From NCBI GenBank assembly GCA_034932685.1, contig JAYFOM010000032.1, forward strand, positions 1 to 13,231: a stretch of 13,231 nt of DNA. Direction: 5' to 3'. Of this stretch, positions 7,271-13,206 are shown piece after piece (position 1 is the first letter of the stretch; each line of letters opens with the position of its first letter). Under the pieces are notes generated by a model, which worked only from the letters and a program-made list of their open reading frames with translations, did no database searches and was not told the DNA's origin. Source of the stretch: JAQUCI01 sp034932685 (GTDB lineage Bacteria > Bacillota_I > Bacilli_A > Erysipelotrichales > Erysipelotrichaceae). The position numbers and the translations under genes are program-made.

Positions 7271-8551
7271 ATGAAACTGAATAATAAACGGACATTCTTT
7301 GTTGGATTTGCCTTTTTGTCAATATCCGCTTTTTGGCAACTTTATGATAATATCATACCTTTGATCTTAACCAGGACTTTTAATTTAGGTGATGCCCTAA
7401 CAGGTTATGTTATGGCTGCTGATAATGTCTTGGCGCTTGTATTGTTACCGTTGTTTGGAAGCTTATCAGATAAAGTTAATACTAAGCTTGGTAAACGTAC
7501 ACCTTTTATCTTAAGTGGTACTTTTATCTCGGTAGTAATGATGTTTATCTTGGCATTAGCTAATAATGTTCAAAGTTTTACTTTGTTCATGATCGCTTTA
7601 GGTGTTGCTCTTGTCGCAATGGGCACATATCGTTCACCAGCCGTTGCTTTAATGCCTGATGTCACTCCCAAACCATTACGCTCCAAAGCCAATGCGATCA
7701 TCAATTTAATGGGATCTTTGGGTGGTGTTACAACTTTAGTCTTAATCATGTTTTTAGTACCTAAGACCACATTCCCTAATTATCTGCCACTATTTGCGAC
7801 GGTAGCTGCGATCATGGTTATCGCTGTTATCTTATTAGTTATCAATGTTAACGAAAACAAAGTTAAAAAAGAAATGATCGCTTTAGATCAAATCGATGAC
7901 GATACTGATAAAAAAGAAAATATCAAATCCGATCATAAACTACCTGCTGATGTAAAAAGAAGCCTTAGCTTTATCTTATTGTCAATTAGTTTATGGTTTA
8001 TGGGTTATAACGCTATCATATCCGCTTACTCTCGTTACGCTGCTAATGTCTTTATGATTGAGGGTGGTGGCTTTGCTAGTCCTCTTTTATTAGCTAATAT
8101 CACGGCTATCATTGCCTTTATTCCGATTGGTATAATCTCAAGTAAGCTTGGTCGTAAGAAAGTTATAATGTTTGGTGTTGCCCTACTTGGTTCTTGTTTC
8201 TTAGCGTTATCATTTTTTACAGCCATGACACCACTTATCTATGTTCCTTTAGGCTTAGTTGGAATTGCCTGGGCAAGCATCAATGTTAACTCATATCCCA
8301 TGGTGGTTGAGATGAGTAAAAGTGCTGATGTGGGTAAATACACGGGAATCTATTATACATTCTCAATGTCAGCGCAAATTTTAACACCAATCTTATCCGG
8401 TTATCTTTTACAGTATGTTGGTTATTGGACCCTTTTCCCATATGCAACATTTTGTGTAGCTTTAGCTTTGATAACCATGAGTCAAGTCAAACATGGTGAT
8501 AATAAGCCTGTTGCTGAAAAAGGTATTGAAGCGTTTAACGCTGGAGACTAA
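7271..8551 (+). CDS. MFS transporter, sugar-type (SLC45/GPH-like)
   Basis: Twelve-helix membrane carrier of the major facilitator superfamily, most like the SLC45/GPH-type proton- or cation-coupled sugar symporters. The loop between helices 2 and 3 carries the motif A equivalent GSLSDKVNTKLGKRTPFI (63-80). A conserved-looking segment TYRSPAVALMPDVTPKPLRS follows helix 4 (119-138). The charged central loop is about residues 194-230. A second motif A-like loop, SSKLGRKK, is at 290-297. Length 426 is normal. SD AAAGGAGGT is the strongest in the window, suggesting high expression. The GDPD gene begins 2 bp after the stop, so the two proteins are likely made together at the membrane. Substrate is unknown: a sugar, glycoside or nucleoside is possible. 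Confidence 0.82.
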   Translation: MKLNNKRTFFVGFAFLSISAFWQLYDNIIPLILTRTFNLGDALTGYVMAADNVLALVLLPLFGSLSDKVNTKLGKRTPFILSGTFISVVMMFILALANNVQSFTLFMIALGVALVAMGTYRSPAVALMPDVTPKPLRSKANAIINLMGSLGGVTTLVLIMFLVPKTTFPNYLPLFATVAAIMVIAVILLVINVNENKVKKEMIALDQIDDDTDKKENIKSDHKLPADVKRSLSFILLSISLWFMGYNAIISAYSRYAANVFMIEGGGFASPLLLANITAIIAFIPIGIISSKLGRKKVIMFGVALLGSCFLALSFFTAMTPLIYVPLGLVGIAWASINVNSYPMVVEMSKSADVGKYTGIYYTFSMSAQILTPILSGYLLQYVGYWTLFPYATFCVALALITMSQVKHGDNKPVAEKGIEAFNAGD

Positions 8552-8553
8552 TC

Positions 8554-9354
8554 ATGCCGTTTATCATGTTAGTGATAGGATTATTTATCCTATACTGTTT
8601 TTGTTTATTACCGCGATATCAAAATCGCAAATCATGGCAAGAATTTGCTAAGTATCACTATGCTCATCGTGGCTTACATAATAAAGATATTCCTGAAAAC
8701 ACCCTTGCCGCATTTCAAAGTGCGATCGATCATGGTTACGGTTTTGAATTAGATGTACAAAGAACTAAAGATAATGTCTTAGTTGTCATGCATGATTTTG
8801 ACCTTAAAAGAGCATGTAATGTTGATAAAAAAGTATCTGAATTAAATTATGATGAACTTAAAGAACTATACGTTTTCAACTCTAATCAACATATACCTTT
8901 ATTTAGTGAAGTTTTAGCTTTAGTAAAGGGTCAGGTGCCTTTAATTGTTGAAATCAAACAAAATGACAATGACACTACTAACTGTAGTTTAGCTGCTAAT
9001 CATCTTGATGAATATAAAGGCACTTTCTGTGTTGAATCATTTCATCCATATGCGGTTAGATGGTTTAAACAAAACCGCCCAGAATGGATTAGAGGACAAT
9101 TAGCAGCTGATTTTAGTGAAGATGATACTAAATCATTTTGGTTATCAATCGCACTTGAGAACCTGTTATTCAACGTTATTACCCGTCCTGATTTTGTAGC
9201 TTATCAAGCAGAAGATATCAAGATGTTATCATTTAAGTTCTTTCGCTACATCCTAAAAGGCAATACCGCTTTATGGACCGTACGTGATAAAGCAACATAT
9301 CAGAATTTAAAACAAGAATACCCAGTTATTATATTTGAAGACTTTGTTATTTAA
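8554..9354 (+). CDS. Membrane-anchored glycerophosphodiester phosphodiesterase
   Basis: Hydrolase that splits glycerophosphodiesters from phospholipid or teichoic-acid turnover into glycerol 3-phosphate and an alcohol. A hydrophobic stretch at residues 3-19 followed by PRYQNRK predicts one N-terminal membrane helix with no clear cleavage site. The GDPD domain starts with HRG (38-40), PENT (47-50), E65 and D67 in GFELDVQRTKD, and the catalytic H80 in VMHD; VEIK and VESFHP follow, and ALWTVRD is the usual C-terminal block. At 266 residues it is a compact bacterial GDPD. The SD GGAG (8543-8546) lies inside the MFS 3' end and the gap between the genes is 2 bp. The orientation of the catalytic domain is uncertain: KNRK-type positive residues after the helix favour a cytoplasmic location. 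Confidence 0.85.
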   Translation: MPFIMLVIGLFILYCFCLLPRYQNRKSWQEFAKYHYAHRGLHNKDIPENTLAAFQSAIDHGYGFELDVQRTKDNVLVVMHDFDLKRACNVDKKVSELNYDELKELYVFNSNQHIPLFSEVLALVKGQVPLIVEIKQNDNDTTNCSLAANHLDEYKGTFCVESFHPYAVRWFKQNRPEWIRGQLAADFSEDDTKSFWLSIALENLLFNVITRPDFVAYQAEDIKMLSFKFFRYILKGNTALWTVRDKATYQNLKQEYPVIIFEDFVI

Positions 9355-9368
9355 TTAAAGGAGTTAAT

Positions 9369-9725
9369 ATGATTTCCCTAAATGAAGCACGCATTATGTT
9401 AAATGAAATTGATAGTAAAATGGTAATCTTGTTTGAACAAGATCAAAAACATCCCTTAAGTACCACAAAAGAAAAAATCGCAACTTTGCGAAAAGAGCGA
9501 CTTATGATTATAAAAGATGTGGCAATATATAAACACAAACACAAGCTACCAATCTATGATCCACAACGAGAACAAGAACTTATAAAACGTAATTGTGATC
9601 TATTAGAAGATAAGAGTTTGATTCCAAACTATCTTATCTTTATCAACGAGTTATTACTTGAATCCAAAAACTATCAAAAAGCTTTTATTACTTCTCAATA
9701 TCCCGATGCGTCTTTACCAGATTAA
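9369..9725 (+). CDS. AroQ-type chorismate mutase with insertion in helix 1
   Basis: All-alpha AroQ (type II) chorismate mutase, which converts chorismate to prephenate for phenylalanine and tyrosine synthesis. All eight active-site residues of the E. coli P-protein domain can be placed with family spacing: R8, R44, K55, D64, R67, E68, S99 and Q103. The spacing between R8 and R44 is about 19 residues longer than usual, because a segment (residues 25-43, QKHPLSTTKEKIATLRK) interrupts the long first helix. A clear SD (AAAGGAG, 9357-9363) precedes ATG 9369, 14 bp after the GDPD gene. The last 38 bp overlap the 3' end of rapZ on the other strand, so the C-terminal tail SQYPDASLPD is probably not part of the fold. 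No other aromatic-pathway gene is nearby. It could be a mutase or a diverged regulatory domain. Confidence 0.72.
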   Translation: MISLNEARIMLNEIDSKMVILFEQDQKHPLSTTKEKIATLRKERLMIIKDVAIYKHKHKLPIYDPQREQELIKRNCDLLEDKSLIPNYLIFINELLLESKNYQKAFITSQYPDASLPD

Positions 9726-10542
9726 CATCAATAAAACTTAAATGCTCAGTCAAGAAATTAACAAACGCAACTGAGCGATGTCTACCACCAGTACAGCCAA
9801 TTGCGACAACCAATTGGCTTTTTCCTTCCTCAATAAACTTAGGAACAGTAAAACGTAACATTTCCAAAAGCATATCACGATATACCTTAGCAGCAGGATT
9901 ATCAAAAACATAGTCATAAACGATCTTGTCATTACCACTTTTATGTTGAAGTTCAGCGATATAATATGGATTAGGTAAAAATCTTACATCAAATACAACA
10001 TCCGCATCTGTCGGTAAGCCATACTTAAAACCAAATGAAACGAATTTCAACTGTAAGCGAACAGTATCATTTTGATTTGTAATATCAATTATTGCTTGCT
10101 TAAACTGAGCTGGTAATAAGTAGGTTGTATCAAAAAGATAATCCGCATTTTCTTTAATCGGTTTAAGTATTTCTCTTTCTTTTAATATAGCTGTTTCCAA
10201 TGATATATTATCACTATCCATAAGTGGATGTTTACGACGAGTTTCTTTATAACGATTCAGTAATGTTTGATCATCACAATCAATAAAAAGCAGTTTATAA
10301 TCTATTCCAGCATCACGCATTCTTGCTAACTCGTTTTCAAACGTACTAAACATATCACGACTTCGTGAATCAACCACAATAGCTAGTTTATTAACAGCTG
10401 AAGTATCATGAGCGAATTGTGCCAACGTTAGTAAAAAGTTTGGCGGTAAATTATCAATACAATAAAATCCGACATCCTCAAGTGAATCAATAGCTCGCGA
10501 TTTACCCGAGCCTGACATTCCAGTTATCACAAATAAGCTCAT
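9688..10542 (-). CDS. rapZ: RapZ/YvcJ-family nucleotide-binding regulator
   Basis: P-loop protein of the RapZ (YvcJ) family. In E. coli RapZ senses glucosamine 6-phosphate and directs decay of the sRNA GlmZ; in Bacillus YvcJ binds nucleotides and influences competence, so its role here is likely regulatory but unproven. Walker A is GMSGSGKS (8-15), followed by ALEDVGFYCIDNLPP-like residues 20-34. IVVDSRSRD at 55-63 is the Walker B region. The C-terminal domain carries GCTGGRHRS (249-257) and ends VKTHRDIEK, as in the family. Length 284 equals that of the E. coli protein. SD AGGAGA lies five bases before ATG 10542. The usual yvcK-whiA partners do not follow; the gene instead runs into the convergent chorismate mutase, overlapping it by 38 bp. 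It lies 23 bp after the queT-like gene, probably in one transcript. Confidence 0.93.
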   Translation of the reverse strand: MSLFVITGMSGSGKSRAIDSLEDVGFYCIDNLPPNFLLTLAQFAHDTSAVNKLAIVVDSRSRDMFSTFENELARMRDAGIDYKLLFIDCDDQTLLNRYKETRRKHPLMDSDNISLETAILKEREILKPIKENADYLFDTTYLLPAQFKQAIIDITNQNDTVRLQLKFVSFGFKYGLPTDADVVFDVRFLPNPYYIAELQHKSGNDKIVYDYVFDNPAAKVYRDMLLEMLRFTVPKFIEEGKSQLVVAIGCTGGRHRSVAFVNFLTEHLSFIDVNLVKTHRDIEK

Positions 10543-10565
10543 AGTTTTCTCCTTATTAAATTATA

Positions 10566-11099
10566 TCATATCTGCTTAAACATATTATACTTACCCAAAC
10601 GATAAACAAGCGGTAAACCAAAAACAACACAAGCAATAAACTGTCCTATCCCTACTTCAAGTGCAAATATCCAAAATAATTTCATATTACCACTTCCAAA
10701 CACAAAGGTAAGCTCAAGTCCAATGATGATCGCATTTACAACAACTGGCATCATTACCGATAAAATTGGTAAATCTTTTATGCGAACATTACGAAAGCGA
10801 AATGTTAAATAAGCAGCGATAAAGGTAGCGAGTGTTCCAAATATCATATCAATAAAGCCGATTGGATTAAAACCAAAAACAGCCCCTAAAAGATTAGTGA
10901 TAAAGCAACCAAGCGTAACACCCCAGATTGACCATGGTAAGAAAATAGGCAAAAGACACAGAATTTCCGCAAAGCGAATCTGGATATTACTGAAACTATA
11001 AGTTGCACCCAACAAACTGATAACCGAATAGATGGTTGCGATCATGCTGATCATGATCAAACGCTGTAATGGCGTATTTAATTTATTAAGATTATTCAT
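10566..11099 (-). CDS. queT: QueT-like ECF transporter S-component
   Basis: Integral membrane substrate-binding subunit of an energy-coupling-factor transporter, in the QueT family thought to import a queuosine precursor. It would work with a shared EcfA-EcfA'-EcfT module encoded elsewhere. The family block QIRFAEILCLLPIFLPWSIWG is followed by a Gly-rich helix (GCFITNLLGAVFG) and IDMIFGTLATFIAAYLTFR; five to six membrane helices can be counted. I start it at ATG 11099 (177 residues) because extension to TTG 11135 would add a tail read from a T-rich leader. The ATG has no good SD, and its position at the base of CATAAT-AAGC-ATTATG and of longer repeats suggests translation control by RNA structure. 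rapZ follows after 23 bp. Substrate assigned by family likeness only. Confidence 0.8.
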   Translation of the reverse strand: MNNLNKLNTPLQRLIMISMIATIYSVISLLGATYSFSNIQIRFAEILCLLPIFLPWSIWGVTLGCFITNLLGAVFGFNPIGFIDMIFGTLATFIAAYLTFRFRNVRIKDLPILSVMMPVVVNAIIIGLELTFVFGSGNMKLFWIFALEVGIGQFIACVVFGLPLVYRLGKYNMFKQI

Positions 11100-11112
11100 A
11101 ATGCTTATTATG
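11097..11112 (-). repeat. Start-codon hairpin of queT
   Basis: On the minus strand CATAAT and ATTATG form a six-base-pair hairpin with an AAGC loop. The second arm contains the ATG start (11099-11097), so the hairpin would hide it. The stem is all AT apart from one closing pair and may be only marginally stable. Confidence 0.4.
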
Positions 11113-11261
11113 GATAATATAGTATAAAAAAGCAAGCAGGTTATATAATTTCAAATTATATCTTGTTATTGTATAATAAGCATGGATAGTTGCTTATAAT
11201 ATTGATAATCCAATTAATTATTTTACGATTTTGCACAATTAAATGTTGAAACTACCTGCTT
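11101..11261 (-). promoter_or_regulatory. Structured leader of queT, candidate regulatory RNA
   Basis: This is the gene-free stretch between queT and the tRNA cluster. Reading the minus strand, it has four nested elements. AAGCAGGT (11261-11254) pairs with ACCTGCTT (11141-11134), which is followed by GCTTTTTT. ATTATAAGC (11200-11192) can pair in part with GCTTATTAT (11181-11173). The overlapping ATGCTTATTAT (11183-11173) is perfectly complementary to ATAATAAGCAT (11111-11101), just before the start codon. ATATAATTT/AAATTATAT (11143-11161) is a perfect nine-base dyad. The middle segment can pair either upstream or with the translation start region, as in a riboswitch or attenuator. No match to the preQ1-I or preQ1-II consensus was seen. 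A minus-strand promoter upstream was not clearly found. Confidence 0.4.
11143..11161. repeat. Perfect 9-bp dyad
   Basis: ATATAATTT (11143-11151) and AAATTATAT (11153-11161) are perfect inverted repeats with one central C. It may be a repressor operator or a hairpin within the queT leader. Confidence 0.5.
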
Positions 11262-11274
11262 AATATGCTAACAT
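11246..11274 (+). promoter_or_regulatory. Promoter of the tRNA gene cluster
   Basis: TTGAAA (11246-11251) and TAACAT (11269-11274) are separated by 17 bp, with an extended -10 TG at 11266-11267. The predicted start is near 11281, about 29 bp before tRNA-Thr. It is the only well-spaced plus-strand promoter found in this gap. Confidence 0.6.
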
Positions 11275-11298
11275 AAACTAGCGTTATGTTTTAGCATA
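11264..11298. repeat. Imperfect 13-bp dyad over tRNA promoter
   Basis: TATGCT-AACATAA (11264-11276) pairs with TTATGTT-TT-AGCATA (11284-11298): six plus seven base pairs with a two-base bulge and a seven-base loop. It covers the -10 box and the transcription start of the tRNA cluster. Confidence 0.5.
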
Positions 11299-11309
11299 GC
11301 ACCTGATAT

Positions 11310-11386
11310 GCCGACTTAGCTCAACCAGGCAGAGCAACTGATTTGTAATCAGTAGGTTGTAGGTTCGATTCCTATAGTCGGCACCA
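11310..11386 (+). tRNA. tRNA-Thr (TGT)
   Basis: Cloverleaf with acceptor GCCGACT/AGTCGGC, anticodon stem ACTGA/TCAGT and loop TTTGTAA, giving anticodon TGT (reads ACA). The T arm contains GGTTCGATTCC. The 3' CCA is encoded (11384-11386). First gene of a five-tRNA cluster. Confidence 0.95.
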
Positions 11387-11390
11387 TCGT

Positions 11391-11474
11391 GGAGGGGTAG
11401 CGAAGTGGTCAAACGCGGTTGACTGTAAATCAATTCCTTAGGGTTCGGTGGTTCAAATCCACTTCCCTCCACCA
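11391..11474 (+). tRNA. tRNA-Tyr (GTA)
   Basis: Acceptor GGAGGGG/TCCCTCC (one G-T pair), anticodon loop CTGTAAA with anticodon GTA, and a long class II variable arm (TTCCTTAGGGTTC), as bacterial tRNA-Tyr requires. CCA is encoded. GUN-anticodon tRNAs like this are queuosine substrates, which is of interest beside the queT-like gene. Confidence 0.95.
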
Positions 11475-11487
11475 TTTTCTTAGAGAC

Positions 11488-11562
11488 TGGGGTGTAGCCA
11501 AGCGGTAAGGCAACAGACTTTGACTCTGTCATTCCCTGGTTCAAGTCCAGGTACCCCAGCCA
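11488..11562 (+). tRNA. tRNA-Gln (TTG)
   Basis: Acceptor TGGGGTG/TACCCCA with the U1-A72 pair usual for tRNA-Gln, anticodon stem ACAGA/TCTGT and loop CTTTGAC, giving anticodon TTG (reads CAA). CCA encoded. Confidence 0.95.
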
Positions 11563-11585
11563 TTTTTATATCTTATCTACCAAAC

Positions 11586-11661
11586 GACCCGCTAGCTCAG
11601 TCGGTAGAGCATCTGACTTTTAATCAGAGGGTCCGGGATTCGAGTTCCCGGCGGGTCACCA
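11586..11661 (+). tRNA. tRNA-Lys (TTT)
   Basis: Acceptor GACCCGC/GCGGGTC, anticodon stem TCTGA/TCAGA with loop CTTTTAA, anticodon TTT. T arm CCGGG/CCCGG with TTCGAGT loop. CCA encoded. Confidence 0.96.
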
Positions 11662-11669
11662 TCGCTTTT

Positions 11670-11743
11670 GCGGATGTAGTTCAATGGTAGAACTCCAGCC
11701 TTCCAAGCTGATCACGGGGGTTCGATTCCCCTCATCCGCTCCA
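11670..11743 (+). tRNA. tRNA-Gly (TCC)
   Basis: Acceptor GCGGATG/CATCCGC, anticodon stem CCAGC/GCTGA with loop CTTCCAA, anticodon TCC (reads GGA). T arm GGGGG/CCCCT with TTCGATT. CCA encoded. Last tRNA before the IS3 element, which begins 8 bp downstream, so the cluster's own terminator is not in the window. Confidence 0.95.
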
Positions 11744-11751
11744 TTTGCGAC

Positions 11752-11776
11752 TGAAATGGCTTCCATTTATTGGAGA
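11752..11776 (+). repeat. Left terminal inverted repeat of IS3 element
   Basis: Twenty-five bases starting TGAAATGGC and ending TTTATTGGAGA, matching the right repeat with four mismatches (positions 4, 5, 12 and 14). Confidence 0.85.
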
Positions 11777-11779
11777 AAA

Positions 11780-11796
11780 GGTATAATTAATATACC
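11780..11796 (+). promoter_or_regulatory. Hairpin-embedded -10 of IS3 transposase
   Basis: TATAAT (11782-11787) lies inside GGTATA-ATTAA-TATACC, a six-base-pair inverted repeat. In a transcript arriving from the tRNA genes this would form a hairpin just before the SD, while DNA-level promoter use is unaffected. The SD GAAGGGAG (11807-11814) follows. Confidence 0.45.
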
Positions 11797-11823
11797 CACT
11801 CTAATTGAAGGGAGCATTTTTAA

Positions 11824-13173
11824 ATGAGAATAACAATAGAAGAAAAACTTAAGATGTGCGAAGAACATGTTTTGAATGGTAAATCCTTATCACATGTTTC
11901 TGAACTTTATGATGGCTATAGTATAAGCAATCTAAAATACTTGATTAATTTATATAAGAAATATGGAACAAGTGCTTTTATCGACAGAGAACAAGGTGGC
12001 TATAAGAGGGACACAAAACTTCTTGGTATAAGCCGCGTCAAACATGGAGAATCAATTAGAAGTGTTGCCGGTGATTTAGGTTTAATTGAACCCAAAATAC
12101 TAGCTGATTGGATCAAGATTTATGATCAAAAAGGCGAAGCTTTTATCAAAGACACATATCCTAGGCGTAGTTATATGGTAAAAAACCAAAGAGCAAAATA
12201 CATCGTTGACCAAACACTCAAAGAAGAGAATGAAAGATTAAAAGCGGAGATAGAATTCTTAAAAAAATCGCCGTCCTTAACTCAAAAGCTAGAGGGCGTA
12301 ACAAATAAAGAAAAGAGTATTATAGTTACAGAGTTAAGGAAGACATTTAAATTATCAGTCCTTCTAGTAATAGCAGATCTACCATCATCAGTATATTATT
12401 ACCACCATAGTGGATATAAAAAGAAAGTCTACAAGTACAAAGCAATAGAACAAGCAATTGATGATTTATACTTAAACAAACATAAAAAATGTCTAGGTTA
12501 TCAAAGAATTCATCTAGAACTAAAGAATATGGGTTTTACTATTGGTAAAAACAAGGTTCTTGAAATAATGAGATCGAAAAACTATCTTAAAAAGAAGATT
12601 AAAAAATGGCGTCGTTTTAATTCGTATGAGGGTGATTTAGGCTATACTAAACCCAACTTGATGAACCAAGATTTTAAGACAACTAAACCCTATGAGAAAG
12701 CCGGTACAGATATAACTATCTTCCCAATTTCAGAAGAAACAGTGTATTTATCATCAATCATTGATTTCAATTCTAGAGAAGTTTTAGCGCATGTGGCAGC
12801 ACAAGATGCCAAGACGGATAAAATCACTCAGATGCTTAACCAACTCGAGGATAGGCATCAAGATAAACTTTTGGGAATGATGATGCAGTCTGATCAAGGT
12901 ATTCAATATCAAAATTCAAGATACGTAAAACGACTGAAAGATTTAGGAATTATTCAATCCATGAGTCGAAAGGGAAACTGTCTTGATAATTCACCAACAG
13001 AAAACTTCTTTGGTCGAATGAAGACTGAGATGTGGTATGGACATGAACATGAGTATAAAAATGCCAACCAGCTCATTAAAGCCATTGACGAATACATAAC
13101 TTATTACAATTATATAAGACCTGTAACAAAACTAAAAATGAGTCCTATTGAATATAGACGTCAGGTAAAATAA
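11824..13173 (+). CDS. IS3-family transposase, single fused OrfAB
   Basis: DDE transposase that would excise and insert the element by the IS3 copy-out route. Residues 1-115 hold two helix-turn-helix units (EEKLKMCEEHVLNGKSLSHVS and GESIRSVAGDLGLIEPKIL). A leucine-zipper-like coiled coil lies near 131-148 (LKEENERLKAEIEFLKK). The HTH_21-type linker is about 205-262 (YLNKHKKCLGYQRIHLEL). The integrase core has D296 (GTDIT), D357 (QSDQG) and E393 (DNSPTENFFGRMKTE), with 35 residues between the last two, so the catalytic triad is intact. Most IS3 elements split this into orfA and orfB joined by -1 frameshifting; here it is continuous at 449 residues. A run of seven A at the usual frameshift place is retained. 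Codon use lacks the host genes' GATC abundance. Confidence 0.92.
   Translation: MRITIEEKLKMCEEHVLNGKSLSHVSELYDGYSISNLKYLINLYKKYGTSAFIDREQGGYKRDTKLLGISRVKHGESIRSVAGDLGLIEPKILADWIKIYDQKGEAFIKDTYPRRSYMVKNQRAKYIVDQTLKEENERLKAEIEFLKKSPSLTQKLEGVTNKEKSIIVTELRKTFKLSVLLVIADLPSSVYYYHHSGYKKKVYKYKAIEQAIDDLYLNKHKKCLGYQRIHLELKNMGFTIGKNKVLEIMRSKNYLKKKIKKWRRFNSYEGDLGYTKPNLMNQDFKTTKPYEKAGTDITIFPISEETVYLSSIIDFNSREVLAHVAAQDAKTDKITQMLNQLEDRHQDKLLGMMMQSDQGIQYQNSRYVKRLKDLGIIQSMSRKGNCLDNSPTENFFGRMKTEMWYGHEHEYKNANQLIKAIDEYITYYNYIRPVTKLKMSPIEYRRQVK
12261..12267 (+). other. A7 slippery heptamer at the OrfA/OrfB junction
   Basis: Codons TTA AAA AAA TCG contain A AAA AAA in frame (L146-K147-K148). A -1 slip there reads ATC GCC GTC and 10 more codons to TAA at 12306-12308, giving a protein of about 161 residues that holds the HTH and leucine zipper only. 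Confidence 0.55.
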
Positions 13174-13206
13174 AGATATATAATATGTGTGGGTTCATTA
13201 TATTCG

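Noticed and set aside
7570..8226. Two minus-strand open frames inside the MFS gene
   Set aside because: Both are shadows of a hydrophobic membrane protein gene, without SD or conserved content.
11172..11200. TATAAT boxes at 11172 and 11195 as plus-strand tRNA promoters
   Set aside because: Neither has a plausible -35 at 16-18 bp; the TTGAAA/TG-TAACAT pair nearer the tRNAs fits better.
11134..11261. Small MITE-like element bounded by AAGCAGGT/ACCTGCTT
   Set aside because: The terminal repeats are only 8 bp, similarity inward is gapped, and no flanking target duplication is seen; a leader RNA explains the repeat equally well.
11100..11309. preQ1 riboswitch upstream of queT
   Set aside because: The A-rich tail (AUAAAAAACUA-like) and GC-rich stem of preQ1-I, and the preQ1-II layout, could not be found, so only an unclassified structured leader is proposed.
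11284..11544. Open frame of 86 codons on the minus strand across the tRNA-Thr/Tyr/Gln genes
   Set aside because: It reads complementary tRNA sequence; such frames (with phrases like GSGFEPPNP) are well-known spurious predictions over tRNA clusters.
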